Shown here one piece after another: positions 1-11,256 of a stretch of DNA of 64,000 nt. The notes beneath the pieces were generated by a model that was not told the DNA's origin, searched no databases, and was given only the letters and a program-made list of their open reading frames with translations. The position numbers and the translations under genes were made by a program. Source of the stretch: Komagataeibacter swingsii (GTDB lineage Bacteria > Pseudomonadota > Alphaproteobacteria > Acetobacterales > Acetobacteraceae). The first letter of the stretch is position 1; each line of letters begins with the position of its first letter. Where the stretch lies: positions 62,001-126,000 of the forward strand of contig NZ_NKUB01000007.1 in assembly GCF_003207895.1 (NCBI RefSeq), written 5' to 3'.

Positions 1-113
1 CCGCCATGTTGGTCTGTTGCCGGGGCCGCGCACCTGCCTGCCCTGTTATATCGCCAGCATAACCGACGCGGATGGGTGGTCTGTCAAGGACCGGATGTGT
101 AACGGAAGGCGGT

Positions 114-902
114 TCAGTAACGTTCAGTGAAATTTTCCAGCAGTTCCGCAAATCTTTCAGGGTTTTCGACATGCAGCCAGTGCCCGGCCTGTTCGATCAG
201 TTCCAGCCGGTAACACGGGAACAGCCGGCGCATGATGCCATAATGCTCCGGGCGGATATAGGGGGAATTCCCCCCCGCCAGGAAGAGCGTGGGACCGGGA
301 TAGGTATAGCCTTCGGGGATGTAGGGCCAGTTTTCCACATTGGGCAGCGATTCCACGATTTCCCGCAGGCCGATGCTCCAGCCCGGATTTTCCCCCACCC
401 GGATGTTCTGCAGCATGAGTGCGCGCACATCCGTGTTGGGAATGTAGTGCTGCAACAGCCTGTCCGCGCCCGCGCGGTTGAGGAAGGGCGGGAACGGCAC
501 CCGCAGCATCTGCTCCCCCAGCGCGAACTGGCCATGCCCCGTGCGCGCGGGCGGGATGTCGGCCACCAGCAGGCTGTGCACCATGCCCGGCCGGGTCAGC
601 GCCAGCGTCATCGCGACCTTGCCGCCCATGGAATGCCCCACCAGCGTCGCGGGCAGGGCGTTGTGGTGGGCCAGCGTTTCCAGCAGGTCGGCGGCCATGG
701 TGTAATAGTCCATAAGCCCGTGCGGGCTGTCGCCATGGTTGCGCAGGTCGATGGCCAGCGTGCGGCGGGTGGTGGCAAGCCGGCGCTGGAAGAAGCCAAG
801 GTTGCGCGCCCGCCCGAACAGGCCATGCAGCAGGACAATGGGGGGACGTCCGGCCGTATCGGTAATGTCTTCTGGTCCGCGCTCAATGACGTTCAGTAGC
901 AC
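114..902 (-). CDS. alpha/beta-fold hydrolase (YbfF-like esterase)
   Basis: A 262-residue single-domain cytoplasmic hydrolase without signal peptide. It shows the oxyanion-hole HG at residues 26-27, the nucleophile elbow GHSMGG with Ser91, and a C-terminal GHW with catalytic His241, all as in the YbfF/ABHD11-like esterase family. The start is GTG at 902, 11 bases after the stop of the quinone oxidoreductase gene, so the two form an operon. The physiological ester or thioester is not predictable from sequence. Family confidence is high, substrate unknown. Confidence 0.85.
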   Translation of the reverse strand: MLLNVIERGPEDITDTAGRPPIVLLHGLFGRARNLGFFQRRLATTRRTLAIDLRNHGDSPHGLMDYYTMAADLLETLAHHNALPATLVGHSMGGKVAMTLALTRPGMVHSLLVADIPPARTGHGQFALGEQMLRVPFPPFLNRAGADRLLQHYIPNTDVRALMLQNIRVGENPGWSIGLREIVESLPNVENWPYIPEGYTYPGPTLFLAGGNSPYIRPEHYGIMRRLFPCYRLELIEQAGHWLHVENPERFAELLENFTERY

Positions 903-913
903 CGGCTGTGTCC

Positions 914-1957
914 CTATCGTCCTGTCGTATCGGTAGGCAGGTGCTGCAGGTCCAGCATGATCTTGCCCATATGTGTTCCGTTTTCCATGAGTTTATGGGC
1001 ATCGGCAACCCGCGCAAAGGGGAAGGTGGCATGGATGATGGGGCGGATCGCCCGCCGTGCCAGCAACGGCCACACCCGTTCTTCCAGTTCGCGGGCGATG
1101 GCGGCCTTGTAGGCGGCATCACGCGGGCGCAGCGTGCTGCCGGTCACCACCAGCCTGCGGGTCATGATGCGCGCCAGGCTGACGCCATCGGCCTTCGCCC
1201 CGCCCTGGAGCGCGATGATGACCAGCCGCCCGGCCACCGTCAGTGACCGCAGGTTGCCATCCAGGTACGCCCCGCCGATCATGTCGAGGATCACGTCCAC
1301 GCCCCGGCCTGCCGTCAGGTCCTTGATGCGCTGGGGAAAATCCTCGGTGCGGTAGTTGATGGCGGCGGTGGCGCCAAGGGTGGTGCACAGCGTGCATTTG
1401 TCGTCCGTGCCCGCCGTGGCGTAGACCGTGCCCCCCATGGCGCGTACCAGCTGGATGGTGGTGGTGCCGATACCGCTGGTGCCCCCATGCACCAGCACGC
1501 TTTCCCCCGGTTTCAGGCCAGCCGTCATGAACAGGTTGGACCAGACGGTGAAAAAGGTTTCGGGCAGGGCGGCGGCATGGATGGCGTCAAGGCCCGTGGG
1601 CCACGGCAGGCACTGGCCCGCGGGCACGGTGCAGTACTGGGCGTACCCCCCGCCATTGACCAGCGCGCATACCCGCGCGCCGATGGCGGGAAAGGCGCCC
1701 GCAGGCACGTCCGGCCCCGTCGCCACGACTTCGCCCGCGACCTCCAGCCCCAGCAGGGGGCTGGCCCCTGGCGGCGGGGGATACAGCCCCTGACGCTGCA
1801 TGATGTCGGGACGGTTGATGCCCGCCGCCATGACGCGGACCAGTACCTCCCCCCCGGTGGGCCGGGGCACGGGCAGGGTGGAAATGCACAGGGAATCGGG
1901 ACCGCCGGGCTGGCTGAAGGTAACGGCCTGCATGGTATCGGGTATGGCTTGGGTCAT
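914..1957 (-). CDS. NAD(P)H:quinone oxidoreductase (MDR family, PIG3-like)
   Basis: A zinc-independent medium-chain dehydrogenase/reductase of 347 residues. An N-terminal GroES-like domain opens [14 protein letters not shown], and a Rossmann domain carries the NADPH-binding motif [13 protein letters not shown]. The structural-zinc cysteine cluster of alcohol dehydrogenases is absent, which fits quinone oxidoreductases of the PIG3/QOR type. The open frame extends further upstream, but ATG at 1957 follows a GAGGAC ribosome site and matches the family N-terminus. It is the first gene of a pair with the esterase gene at 114-902. Confidence 0.88.
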   Translation of the reverse strand: MTQAIPDTMQAVTFSQPGGPDSLCISTLPVPRPTGGEVLVRVMAAGINRPDIMQRQGLYPPPPGASPLLGLEVAGEVVATGPDVPAGAFPAIGARVCALVNGGGYAQYCTVPAGQCLPWPTGLDAIHAAALPETFFTVWSNLFMTAGLKPGESVLVHGGTSGIGTTTIQLVRAMGGTVYATAGTDDKCTLCTTLGATAAINYRTEDFPQRIKDLTAGRGVDVILDMIGGAYLDGNLRSLTVAGRLVIIALQGGAKADGVSLARIMTRRLVVTGSTLRPRDAAYKAAIARELEERVWPLLARRAIRPIIHATFPFARVADAHKLMENGTHMGKIMLDLQHLPTDTTGR

Positions 1958-2112
1958 GTCTGTCCTCGTGAGGCGTGTTTGTGCGGCATGCATGCCCCAA
2001 GGTGTAGGCGATATGGCGGGCAGGACCAGTGTGGAGGACCGGGAATCGAGCAAACGTGTGCATCCCGTCCCGGTTGCCCCGCGCTGGCGCGCGCGGCCGG
2101 GATGCGGACATG

Positions 2113-2145
2113 AAAAAAGCGCCGGAACCGTGGTGGTCCCGGCGC
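2113..2145 (-). terminator. rho-independent terminator of glnA
   Basis: Read on the minus strand, an 11-bp GC-rich stem (one G-U pair; arms 2119-2129 and 2135-2145) is followed directly by six U residues (2113-2118). It lies about 40 bases past the glnA stop and is the classic intrinsic terminator form. Confidence 0.85.
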
Positions 2146-2181
2146 TTCTGGCCGTAAGGCTTTCCCTGCGGGAAGCCGTTA

Positions 2182-3642
2182 TCAGACGGAGTAGTACATT
2201 TCAAATTCAGCCGGGTGCGGCGTGTGTTCGAACTTGTAGACTTCCTCCCACTTCACGGCACAGTAGCTTTCGATCTGGTCCTTGGTGAACACGCCACCGG
2301 CCAGCAGGAATTCGTAGTCGGATTCCAGCGCCGTCAGGGCTTCACGCAGGGAACCCGCGACCGTCGGGATCTGCTTCAGTTCTTCCGGCGGCAGGTCGTA
2401 CAGGTCCTTGTCCATCGCATCGCCCGGGTGGATCTTGTTCTTGATCCCGTCAAGGCCGGCCATCAGCATGGCGGCGAAGGCAAGGTAGGGGTTCGCGGTC
2501 GGATCGGGGAAACGGACCTCGACGCGCTTCGCCTTCGGGCTGGTCGCGTACGGGATACGGCACGAAGCGGAGCGGTTGCGGGCGGAATAGGCCAGCAGCA
2601 CGGGCGCCTCGAAGCCGGGGATCAGGCGCTTGTAGGAGTTGGTGGACGGGTTGGTGAAGGCGTTCAGCGCCTTGGCGTGCTTGATGATGCCGCCGATGTA
2701 GTACAGCGCCTCATCCGACAGGTCGGCATAGCCGTTGCCGCCGAATGTGGGCTTGCCGTCGCGCCAGATGGACTGGTGGACATGCATGCCCGAACCGTTG
2801 TCGCCATAGATCGGCTTCGGCATGAAGGTCGCCGTCTTGCCGTAGGAATGGGCGACGTTGTGCACGCAGTACTTGTAGATCTGCATGAAGTCGGCGGAGC
2901 GGACCAGCGTGTCGAACTTGGTGCCCAGCTCATGCTGCGACTGTGCGACTTCGTGGTGGTGCTTTTCGATGGGCAGGCCCATCTCGCCCATGGTGGTCAG
3001 CATTTCGGCGCGCAGGTCGCCTTCGCTGTCAACCGGGGCCACGGGGAAGTAGCCGCCCTTGACACCGGGGCGATGACCCATGTTGCCTTCGGGATAGTCC
3101 TTCAGCGAGGCGCCGGGGCCTTCGATGCTTTCCAGCTCGTAGATGCCGAAGTTCGGGCCGGTGCCGAAGCGCACGCTGTCGAAGATGAAGAATTCGGCTT
3201 CGGGGCCGAAGAAGGCGGTGTCGCCCAGGCCGGTGGACTGCAGGTACTGTTCGGCCAGCTTGGCGGTCGCGCGCGGGTCGCGGTTGTAGAACTGCCCGGT
3301 GGACGGCTCGACAATATCACAGATCAGGATCAGCTGCGGCTTGGCGGAGAACGGGTCCATAACCGCGGTGGTCGGGTCAGGCAGCAGGATCATGTCGCTT
3401 TCATTGATGGCTTTCCATCCGGCGATGGAGGAACCGTCGAACATGAAGCCTTCGCGGAAGGTGTCTTCCTCGATCGTGGTGACGTACTGGGTGGTATGGT
3501 GCCACTTGCCACGCGGATCGGTGAACCGCAGGTCAACCATCTCGACCGCGTTTTCCTTGATGATCTCGAAGACCTTCGCGATGGCCTTGGCGGAATGTGA
3601 CGGCGTGGAGGCCGCGGCCGGGGCCTGTGCTTTTTTTGCCAT
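2182..3642 (-). CDS. glnA: glutamine synthetase, type I
   Basis: Catalyses ATP-dependent glutamate plus ammonia to glutamine in the cytoplasm. The 486-residue sequence is a full GSI-beta enzyme: it has the FDGSS motif, the ATP/metal-site segments of the C-terminal domain, the adenylylation-site motif [10 protein letters not shown] with Tyr415, and the usual C-terminus [11 protein letters not shown]. It is some 15-18 residues longer than usual because of a Lys/Ala-rich N-terminal extension. The start ATG at 3642 follows GGACAGG. It lies downstream of glnB on the same strand (122-base gap) and ends at a strong terminator. The preserved Tyr implies control by GlnE-type adenylylation linked to PII. 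Confidence 0.97.
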   Translation of the reverse strand: MAKKAQAPAAASTPSHSAKAIAKVFEIIKENAVEMVDLRFTDPRGKWHHTTQYVTTIEEDTFREGFMFDGSSIAGWKAINESDMILLPDPTTAVMDPFSAKPQLILICDIVEPSTGQFYNRDPRATAKLAEQYLQSTGLGDTAFFGPEAEFFIFDSVRFGTGPNFGIYELESIEGPGASLKDYPEGNMGHRPGVKGGYFPVAPVDSEGDLRAEMLTTMGEMGLPIEKHHHEVAQSQHELGTKFDTLVRSADFMQIYKYCVHNVAHSYGKTATFMPKPIYGDNGSGMHVHQSIWRDGKPTFGGNGYADLSDEALYYIGGIIKHAKALNAFTNPSTNSYKRLIPGFEAPVLLAYSARNRSASCRIPYATSPKAKRVEVRFPDPTANPYLAFAAMLMAGLDGIKNKIHPGDAMDKDLYDLPPEELKQIPTVAGSLREALTALESDYEFLLAGGVFTKDQIESYCAVKWEEVYKFEHTPHPAEFEMYYSV

Positions 3643-3764
3643 GTTAATTTACCTGTCCTGACTTTGGTGTGCCGTTCCATGCGGCGCGGTGGCTATGGTT
3701 ACGGAAACGGAGGGCCGCTGTCGATAGGCGTGCTGCCATGGGACCCATGTTTGCATCCCGGACA

Positions 3765-5464
<1,700 letters not shown>

Positions 5465-5493
5465 TTGACGTACGCGTACGGATTTTCTAAATG
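5465..5493 (+). promoter_or_regulatory. candidate promoter of tRNA-His
   Basis: TTGACG at 5465-5470 and TAAATG at 5488-5493 are separated by 17 bases, with the tRNA 5' end 13 bases further on. The -35 box starts one base after the aminotransferase stop codon. The -10 match is weak. Confidence 0.4.
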
Positions 5494-5506
5494 ACTGCGC
5501 AGTTGT

Positions 5507-5583
5507 GGCGGACGTAGCTCAGTTGGTAGAGCGCCGGTTTGTGGTACCGGTTGTCGCGGGTTCAATCCCCGTCGTTCGCCCCA
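5507..5583 (+). tRNA. tRNA-His (GTG)
   Basis: All four arms fold. The acceptor stem is GCGGACG/CGTTCGC with the extra G-1 at 5507 opposite C73, the histidine identity pair. The anticodon loop TTGTGGT gives GTG. The T arm is GCGGG-TTCAATC-CCCGT, and CCA is encoded at 5581-5583. Confidence 0.97.
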
Positions 5584-5631
5584 ACTCTCCTTCCAGTAAA
5601 TGATGAATATAATGCCGCGCGGCCAATTGCC

Positions 5632-6492
5632 CTAGCCGGGATGTGCGAACGTGTGTTCCAGCCCTGCTGCCAGCGGCGTAGGCGCAAGCCCCAACTGCGT
5701 GCGCATGGGCGTAATATCGAAAATCTTGTCTTCCATCAGGCGTCGTACCTCGGCTGGCGCAATGCGCGGCAGGCCGGGCAGGTGGAGTCGCGCAGCCCCC
5801 ATCAGCAGCCATCCGGGCAGTGATACGACGGGTCGCGGGCGCAACCCTGCCGCAAGGGCAACCTGGCGCGTGAAATCGCGATAGGTGACCTGATCCCCGC
5901 CGGCGATGACCATGCTGTGCGGCCCGTCCCAGCGACGGTCCATGGCCGCAAGGAGGGCGCGGGTCACGTCACCCTGCCATATGGGCTGGATGCGTGACGT
6001 CCCGCCGCCGGGCAGTGGCAGGACAGGCAGGCGGCGCATGAGCGCGGCAAGGCGACGCACATTGTCTTCACCCGTTGCGCCATAGATCATGGTGGGGTGC
6101 AGCAGCACGCCATCGCGGCCCGACCGGGCAAAGGCCCGTGCGCCGTCCATCACGCCACGGCCATGCGCGTCGGGCCAGCGGGTGAAGATGCGGGTGCTGC
6201 CCAGCGCCACGATCCGGGCGGTTTCGGGGGCCGCCGCCAGCACGGCGGGCAGGTGGCGGGCATGGGCGGTCAGGATAATGGACGTGGCATCAGCCAGCGC
6301 CGCGCGCAGGCGGCCGGTATCATCACACAGGTCAGCCACGCGGGCCGGATACGTCATGCCCGTCGCCTGCCACCGCGACAGGCTGCGCACCACCGGCACG
6401 ACGGGCCGCCCGGCAGCCCCCAGCGCATGGCACAGCGCCAGTCCCGACCGGCCGGTCGCGCCAATGACATGCACCGGCCCGGCACCGGCCAT
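5632..6492 (-). CDS. NAD(P)-binding epimerase-like protein (atypical SDR)
   Basis: A 286-residue Rossmann protein opening with VHVIGATGRSG, the atypical/extended SDR nucleotide motif. It resembles NAD-dependent epimerase and complex I assembly (NDUFA9-like) proteins. Downstream segments such as HPTMIYG and GGDQVTYRDFTRQVA fit this superfamily, though no clear YxxxK catalytic pair is obvious, so it may not be a classical reductase. Its ATG overlaps the stop codon of the upstream DUF945-like gene (TGATG), so the two are translationally coupled. Specific function unknown. Confidence 0.75.
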   Translation of the reverse strand: MAGAGPVHVIGATGRSGLALCHALGAAGRPVVPVVRSLSRWQATGMTYPARVADLCDDTGRLRAALADATSIILTAHARHLPAVLAAAPETARIVALGSTRIFTRWPDAHGRGVMDGARAFARSGRDGVLLHPTMIYGATGEDNVRRLAALMRRLPVLPLPGGGTSRIQPIWQGDVTRALLAAMDRRWDGPHSMVIAGGDQVTYRDFTRQVALAAGLRPRPVVSLPGWLLMGAARLHLPGLPRIAPAEVRRLMEDKIFDITPMRTQLGLAPTPLAAGLEHTFAHPG

Positions 6493-7838
6493 CAGGGTGT
6501 GGAGATGGTCAGGCCCAGCGGGGCGGCAACCGACGGGTCCCCCGCCATGGACAGGGCGACGCCCAGCATCATCAGGTTGACCGGCTTCATCGGGCGCAGG
6601 GCGATCTGCAGCGGGTGGTCCTGCGGTGATTGCAGGAAGCGGCCCATGGCGCGCATCGACGCATCATCGGACGTGCCGAGCGTGGCCAGCAGGTTCTGCC
6701 GGTAGGCATCCACATCCATGTCACGGCTTTTGGCCAGCCCCGCCACCACGTGGCTGGCCAGCGACAGGTCATCCCACGTCATGGCGGCGGAGACGATCCG
6801 CGCGGTTTCGGGAATGATGGCCATGTCGTCAAACGGGATCTGGTCCAGTTCGGCCACCATGGTCAGGTTGCCCATGTCGGGGGATTCGATGGTCAGCGGT
6901 TCCAGGTGCACGCGGCCCGCGCTGCGGTCGCTGGTGCTGTTGGCGTGGATGTTGCCGCTGAAATGGTCATAGCCGAAGGCATTGAGGATGGACGGGTTGT
7001 CCGTGCCGGTGGACCACAGGGTCAGGTGGTCCAGCTTCGTATCCATCTTGTCTTCGGTCTCGGTGGAAAAACGCGACGTGGTGACATGGTCGATCTGCAA
7101 CATGGGATGGGTGCTGTCGATTTCCACCTTCTTCAGGTCCATCGTCTGCGGGTGGCGTTCATGGACAAGGTGGCCCGACTGGATCAGGCTTGCGACCTCG
7201 CCCGCGAAATCCGGCCCGTCCACCACGATATGCTCGACGGAAATGCGGCGCGTGGGCGTCAGGTTGATCTGTGTCGCCAGCCGGTCAAGGTCCAGGTGCG
7301 ATGAACGGCCCATCCCGTACTGGCTTACGGTCATGCGCCCGATGGTCACGTCCGTCTGGCTGGCGGGAATGGCCAGATGCATGTTGGTGAACGCCCCGCG
7401 GTCCAGCACCAGGGAATCGAAACCCAGCGGGGGGGCCATGTCGCCCGCCGCGCGCGCGGTGTTGGGCAGGACGAGGTTGCCCAGTTCCACCTGGTCCAGC
7501 GATATGGTGTTGGAGGGGGTCATGACCTTCACGTTGCGCAGCACCAGGCTGCCGATCTTCTCGCCCTGCACGTTATTGCCGGTCAGCCCCCCCAGCCGCA
7601 CATCGGCCGCGATCAGCGTCATGGCGGGGTTGTGGTAGGTGACGGCGGTGAAATGCGCGCCCCGCGCCAGCGTGCGTGGCCGCGCCGTGGCGTAGCTGAA
7701 CGTGGCGTCAGGCCCGATGGACGCCCTGAAGTCGGCAATGCCGGCCTCCAGCCTGCGCTGGGCAAAGTGATGCACCCCCCAACTGCCGACCAGCAGCACA
7801 AGTACAAGCAGGGGAATGGCGGGATAGAGTTTCTTCAC
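6492..7838 (-). CDS. DUF945/YdgA-like membrane-anchored protein
   Basis: A 448-residue protein with one N-terminal membrane segment (about residues 5-25, VLVLLVGSWGVHHF) followed by a long periplasmic region. The early pattern (membrane anchor, HFAQRRLEAGI, then repeated beta-rich segments such as SLDQVELGNLVL) resembles the YdgA/DUF945 family of AsmA-like envelope proteins. Start is GTG at 7838 after a weak AGG. It heads a two-gene operon with the SDR-like gene. Exact role unknown; an envelope function is inferred from topology. Confidence 0.7.
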   Translation of the reverse strand: MKKLYPAIPLLVLVLLVGSWGVHHFAQRRLEAGIADFRASIGPDATFSYATARPRTLARGAHFTAVTYHNPAMTLIAADVRLGGLTGNNVQGEKIGSLVLRNVKVMTPSNTISLDQVELGNLVLPNTARAAGDMAPPLGFDSLVLDRGAFTNMHLAIPASQTDVTIGRMTVSQYGMGRSSHLDLDRLATQINLTPTRRISVEHIVVDGPDFAGEVASLIQSGHLVHERHPQTMDLKKVEIDSTHPMLQIDHVTTSRFSTETEDKMDTKLDHLTLWSTGTDNPSILNAFGYDHFSGNIHANSTSDRSAGRVHLEPLTIESPDMGNLTMVAELDQIPFDDMAIIPETARIVSAAMTWDDLSLASHVVAGLAKSRDMDVDAYRQNLLATLGTSDDASMRAMGRFLQSPQDHPLQIALRPMKPVNLMMLGVALSMAGDPSVAAPLGLTISTP

Positions 7839-7995
7839 GAGCCTGATATCCGTAATGACCTTGAACTGAGTGCTATCGCATTCCAGCCCCCTTGGGCAAT
7901 CGCCAGCGGGAAGAGAGGCGCGGAAAGATGTGCGGTATCATGATACCACACACGTTTTTTTACCGGAAAAATGCCGTCTGTACGGGATTATGTGC

Positions 7996-8024
7996 TTGAC
8001 GTTCGCACCGCGTACGGATGATAA
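7996..8024 (+). promoter_or_regulatory. candidate sigma-70 promoter of rplM-rpsI
   Basis: TTGACG (7996-8001) and TGATAA (8019-8024) are 17 bases apart, placing a transcript start about 40 bases before rplM. No competing signal is visible in the 231-base gap. Confidence 0.5.
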
Positions 8025-8069
8025 CGCGCCACCTGTTACCGCTACATTACTGGACGGAACACTGAATCC

Positions 8070-8552
8070 ATGAAGACCACACTTTCGCTGAAACCCGCAG
8101 AGGTGACGCGTGGCTGGACCCTGATCGACGCCGAAGGCCTCGTGCTGGGTCGCCTGGCGGCCATCATCGCCCAGCGCCTGCGCGGCAAGCACAAGCCCCA
8201 GTTCACCCCGCATGTTGATTGCGGCGACAACATCGTCGTCATCAACGCCGAGAAGGTCCGCCTGACCGGCAACAAGGTGGACCAGAAGCTGTTCCACTAC
8301 CACACCGGCTATCCCGGCGGGATCAAGGAACGCACGATCACCCAGCGCCTGACCGGCAAGAACCCCGGCGATGTCGTGCGCAAGGCCGTCGAGCGCATGA
8401 TCACCCGCGGCCCGCTGCAGCGCGCGCAGATGAAGCACCTGTATGTCTATGCCGGTAGCGAACATCCGCATGAAGGGCAGAAGCCGCAGGTTCTCGACGT
8501 TGCGTCCATGAACCGCAAGAACGCCGTGAACACCCAGAAGGTCGGGGGCTGA
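8070..8552 (+). CDS. rplM: 50S ribosomal protein L13
   Basis: A 160-residue full-length L13, an early-assembly protein of the large subunit. Diagnostic segments are [15 protein letters not shown] near the N-terminus, the central [17 protein letters not shown] and the [13 protein letters not shown] motif, followed by the MLPRGPL-equivalent [30 protein letters not shown]. It precedes rpsI by five bases, the conserved L13-S9 operon. A likely promoter is at 7996-8024. Confidence 0.98.
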   Translation: MKTTLSLKPAEVTRGWTLIDAEGLVLGRLAAIIAQRLRGKHKPQFTPHVDCGDNIVVINAEKVRLTGNKVDQKLFHYHTGYPGGIKERTITQRLTGKNPGDVVRKAVERMITRGPLQRAQMKHLYVYAGSEHPHEGQKPQVLDVASMNRKNAVNTQKVGG

Positions 8553-8557
8553 ACAAC

Positions 8558-9061
8558 ATGTCTGAAACCCAAGAACGTACAGGCACGCTGGCTGACCTCA
8601 AGGAAGCCGTTGCGTCCGGCCAGGTGACCTCATCGCAGGAAGCCGCGCCCGTTTACGAAGCCAAGCGCGACGCGCAGGGCCGTTCCTATGCCACGGGCCG
8701 CCGTAAGGACGCCGTGGCCCGCGTGTGGATCAAGCCGGGCAAGGGCGACATCATCGTCAATGGCCGTCCGGTCGGCACCTACTTCGCACGCCCCGTGCTG
8801 CGCATGCTGATCACCCAGCCGTTCCTGGTTGCCGATCGCTACAACCAGTTTGACGTGTACTGCACCGTTGTCGGTGGCGGTCTGTCCGGTCAGGCTGGTG
8901 CGGTCCGTCATGGCATCAGCCGCGCGCTGACCCATTACGAACCCGCGCTGCGCAGCATCCTGAAGGCTGCAGGCTTCCTGACGCGTGATTCGCGTGTTGT
9001 TGAACGTAAGAAGTACGGTCGCGCCAAGGCCCGTCGTTCCTTCCAGTTCAGCAAGCGCTGA
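8558..9061 (+). CDS. rpsI: 30S ribosomal protein S9
   Basis: A 167-residue S9. The core starts at about residue 45 ([18 protein letters not shown]) and ends in the invariant basic tail [17 protein letters not shown], whose last Arg contacts P-site tRNA. The roughly 40-residue acidic/Ala-rich N-terminal extension ([18 protein letters not shown]) is typical of alphaproteobacterial S9. It is the second gene of the rplM operon and is followed by two inverted repeats. Confidence 0.98.
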   Translation: MSETQERTGTLADLKEAVASGQVTSSQEAAPVYEAKRDAQGRSYATGRRKDAVARVWIKPGKGDIIVNGRPVGTYFARPVLRMLITQPFLVADRYNQFDVYCTVVGGGLSGQAGAVRHGISRALTHYEPALRSILKAAGFLTRDSRVVERKKYGRAKARRSFQFSKR

Positions 9062-9099
9062 TCCTGCTTTCCCGTGGCATGCCACGGGATACGGGTTTT

Positions 9100-9137
9100 G
9101 CAACGGGGCCGGTCCAGCAATGGGCCGGCCCCGTTGC
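9100..9137. terminator. hairpin terminator between rpsI and the convergent small gene
   Basis: A perfect 13-bp GC-rich stem (arms 9100-9112 and 9125-9137) with a 12-base loop lies 38 bases after the rpsI stop. A second short perfect palindrome (TCCCGTGGCA/TGCCACGGGA, from about 9070) precedes it. No U-tract follows, so this is a structural call for a bidirectional terminator. Confidence 0.55.
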
Positions 9138-9165
9138 GCATCAGGCGTGCGCGACCCGCGTGGTG

Positions 9166-9447
9166 TCAGGCAAAGGGGTTGGCGACCCTGGCCGGTTTGC
9201 GCGGCGGCAGCGCGTCGGGCAGGTCCTTCTGCGCTTCCAGCGTTTCCACGACCTGCTGCATGAAGGCCAGCAGCGCGCGTGCGCGTTCCAGCCCGGCCCT
9301 GTCACGGCTCAGGTCCGTCTGGCCGTAAAAGGCGATGCTGTCGGTGCCGTTTTCCACCGTCATGCCGCCAATGGTGCGGCTGGCGCTGTTATCGGCAAAG
9401 GGGACAAGGGCCGGGTCGGGCTGCGATGTCGGGCGATGGGTGGTCAT
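9166..9447 (-). CDS. conserved small protein of unknown function
   Basis: A 93-residue soluble protein with no signal peptide. A short beta-like motif (SRTIGGMTVENGTDSIAFYG) is followed by an Arg/Asp-rich helix (DRAGLERARALLAFMQQVVETL) and a basic Pro-rich C-terminus. ATG at 9447 follows GGAGA at ideal spacing. It lies 29 bases downstream of the secreted nuclease gene on the same strand. I do not recognise a functional family; the composition looks like a real, conserved acetic-acid-bacterial protein. Confidence 0.65.
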   Translation of the reverse strand: MTTHRPTSQPDPALVPFADNSASRTIGGMTVENGTDSIAFYGQTDLSRDRAGLERARALLAFMQQVVETLEAQKDLPDALPPRKPARVANPFA

Positions 9448-9476
9448 GGTCGTGTCTCCTTTGGGAAATGGGCCTG

Positions 9477-10304
9477 TCACCAGCGATAGGAGGCCTGCCG
9501 GGCACGGCGGCGGCGATGGGTGGTCGTGCGCCTGCGTGTCGTGCCAAAGGGCAGTGTCATGCAGGCCTGCTTCATGCGCGCGGGCAGGGCGGGAAAGGGA
9601 TCAATCCCGGTCATATGGGTCAGTTCCGCCACGCTGACATGGCTGCAGCCGGGCGTGCGCGCGACATTATGGCATACGTAAACCCCTGTCTGTTCATGGC
9701 GGGGGTCGTATATGGCCTTCCACGTCGAAGTCGGCACCAGCACGCGGTCCGTCCCGATGGCCGACAGGGTGCGGGCATGGAAGGCGGGGCCGGTCACCAC
9801 ATACAGTTCCCCCTCCCGCAGGGCCAGCCTGCGCACGGCCGATTCGATTTCCGCCCACCGGCCCCGGTTCAGCACGGCGTGTTGCGGCACGATGTTGGAC
9901 AGGAGGAAGGTTTCCTCCTGTGTCTGTTCGTCCGGCATGTCGCCCGATGGGGTCATGTGCCCGCGGTCAAAGCCGGACCTGACATAATCCTCCAGCTCCG
10001 CCCGCGCATCCGGCGCGATGCGCGTATCGGGATGGAATTCCCCTCGGCGCGGGGTGGCCATGGCCGCGCGGACCATGGCGGTATCAAGATGTTCCGCTGA
10101 CCACAGCGGTTCGCGTGCCAGGCCGGAATACAGCACGGCATACCGGGCATTGCACAGCAGTTGCGTCCGGGGCGACAGCTTTGCGTTGTCCAGCACCGGC
10201 AACTGCTGTCCCGCGCCCAGTTCCGCGCACCCTTCGGCCAGTGCGCCATGGGTTGGGAGCAGGCGCGCAAGCCCGAGCAGAAGGGGCAGGACGTACCGGG
10301 TCAT
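9477..10304 (-). CDS. secreted DNA/RNA non-specific endonuclease (NUC1 family)
   Basis: A 275-residue exported nuclease: a signal peptide of about 23 residues ends THGALA before EGCAEL. The beta-beta-alpha-metal catalytic motif DRGHMTPSGDM (residues 113-123) supplies general base His116, and SNIVPQHAVLNRGRW (136-150) supplies the metal-ligand Asn. These match Serratia-type nucleases that cleave DNA and RNA. The last 25 residues are Arg/Thr-rich (RRRTTTHRRRRAR), an unusual basic tail. A GTG start at 10331 is possible, but ATG at 10304 gives the better signal peptide. Confidence 0.9.
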   Translation of the reverse strand: MTRYVLPLLLGLARLLPTHGALAEGCAELGAGQQLPVLDNAKLSPRTQLLCNARYAVLYSGLAREPLWSAEHLDTAMVRAAMATPRRGEFHPDTRIAPDARAELEDYVRSGFDRGHMTPSGDMPDEQTQEETFLLSNIVPQHAVLNRGRWAEIESAVRRLALREGELYVVTGPAFHARTLSAIGTDRVLVPTSTWKAIYDPRHEQTGVYVCHNVARTPGCSHVSVAELTHMTGIDPFPALPARMKQACMTLPFGTTRRRTTTHRRRRARQASYRW

Positions 10305-10399
10305 GCGACGGGCTGGGCAATGTCGGAACACGGTCTGGCGTTATCCATCTGTTCTGGTAAAACGGAGCCTATCCGTGAAACATCTGATGGGACAGGGCA

Positions 10400-10582
10400 A
10401 TGGCCGAGCAGCCTGATTCAGGAACCCCCGGCCCGCGGGACTCCTTCATCCTGCATCGTCGTGAACTGCCCCCCACGCGGCGCGCGCGCATGCTGCGCAC
10501 TGGCCTGCGCGTGGTGACGGTCGTGTTGCTGGCGGCGGCCCTGATCGACCTTGTCATCCAGCTTGCCGGACATGGTCGTTAA
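10400..10582 (+). CDS. small single-pass membrane protein
   Basis: A 60-residue protein with a basic cytoplasmic region (LPPTRRARMLRTGLR) and one hydrophobic helix (about 36-55, VVTVVLLAAALIDLVIQLAG). A GGGACAGGG purine stretch precedes the ATG. It is tail-to-tail with the next gene, their 3' ends overlapping by four bases. Function unknown. Confidence 0.55.
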   Translation: MAEQPDSGTPGPRDSFILHRRELPPTRRARMLRTGLRVVTVVLLAAALIDLVIQLAGHGR

Positions 10583-11256
10583 GGGGAATGCGTTCCTGCC
10601 GTCGTGGGGGGTGGCAGGTCGGCTGAAATGCCACTCCTGGACAGGGCAATGGTTACGTCTATCGTTTCCTGATTGACCTGCGCGTCAAATTCCCGGTCCA
10701 CCACCGGGTTCTGCGCCATTGTCATCATGTCGCCAAAACGCAGCTGCGCCCAGTCAATGCGGTCATAGGCCTGACGGGTCACGTCAAAGTTCACCATGGG
10801 GTGGCGCGTCCCGTTCGGGGCAATGTAGGACCATGCGAAATGGCAGCGTGCGGGCGCGCCGCGCTGGCTGAACAGCGTATGGACGAAGCCGGGCGTCACA
10901 TCCATCTGCACCGTGTTCATGAGATAATGCGGCGCCTGCTGCCGCAGGGCGGGTGTGACCAGCGTATTGAACAGTCCGGCCTGGATCATTTCGGGCATGT
11001 GGGCCATGAAGGTGGCCTGGTTTATGGTCATTTCGACCATGCAGGGCGTGGTCTGCGCAAGGCGGGTTTCAATGCCCCATGCATGCGCGGTGGTTTCCGT
11101 TCCCATGATGGGTGCGGGATAGGTGAGCGATGCGGCATGCGCCGTGACACCCATGCCACCCGGAAGGATCAGGCCCAGGGCCAGGATTGCGGCATGCATG
11201 CCCGGCCGTGGCGTGGCAGGGCGTTCGGGAATGGTCGGATATGTCAGGCTAGGCAA
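10579..11256 (-). CDS. predicted exported protein of unknown function
   Basis: A protein of up to 225 residues. A hydrophobic stretch (HAAILALGLILPGGMGVTAHA) ends in a likely signal peptidase site before ASLTYPAP. The mature part is rich in Met and Gln and contains two Cys residues (TTPCMVEM and PARCHFAW) that could form a disulfide. The start is uncertain: TTG at 11256 keeps the Arg residues needed before the hydrophobic core, while ATG at 11199 gives a signal peptide without positive charge. No family recognised. Confidence 0.6.
   Translation of the reverse strand: MPSLTYPTIPERPATPRPGMHAAILALGLILPGGMGVTAHAASLTYPAPIMGTETTAHAWGIETRLAQTTPCMVEMTINQATFMAHMPEMIQAGLFNTLVTPALRQQAPHYLMNTVQMDVTPGFVHTLFSQRGAPARCHFAWSYIAPNGTRHPMVNFDVTRQAYDRIDWAQLRFGDMMTMAQNPVVDREFDAQVNQETIDVTIALSRSGISADLPPPTTAGTHSP

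Noticed and set aside
72-899. 275-codon plus-strand frame over the esterase gene
   Set aside because: Shadow of the minus-strand alpha/beta hydrolase, which has intact catalytic motifs.
2215-3600. 461-codon open frame antisense to glnA
   Set aside because: Shadow of the third-position GC bias of glnA; no ribosome site or domain.
9166-9447. Immunity protein for the adjacent secreted nuclease
   Set aside because: Same strand and 29 bases downstream, but the sequence does not resemble nuclease inhibitors and looks like a stand-alone conserved protein; position alone is not enough.
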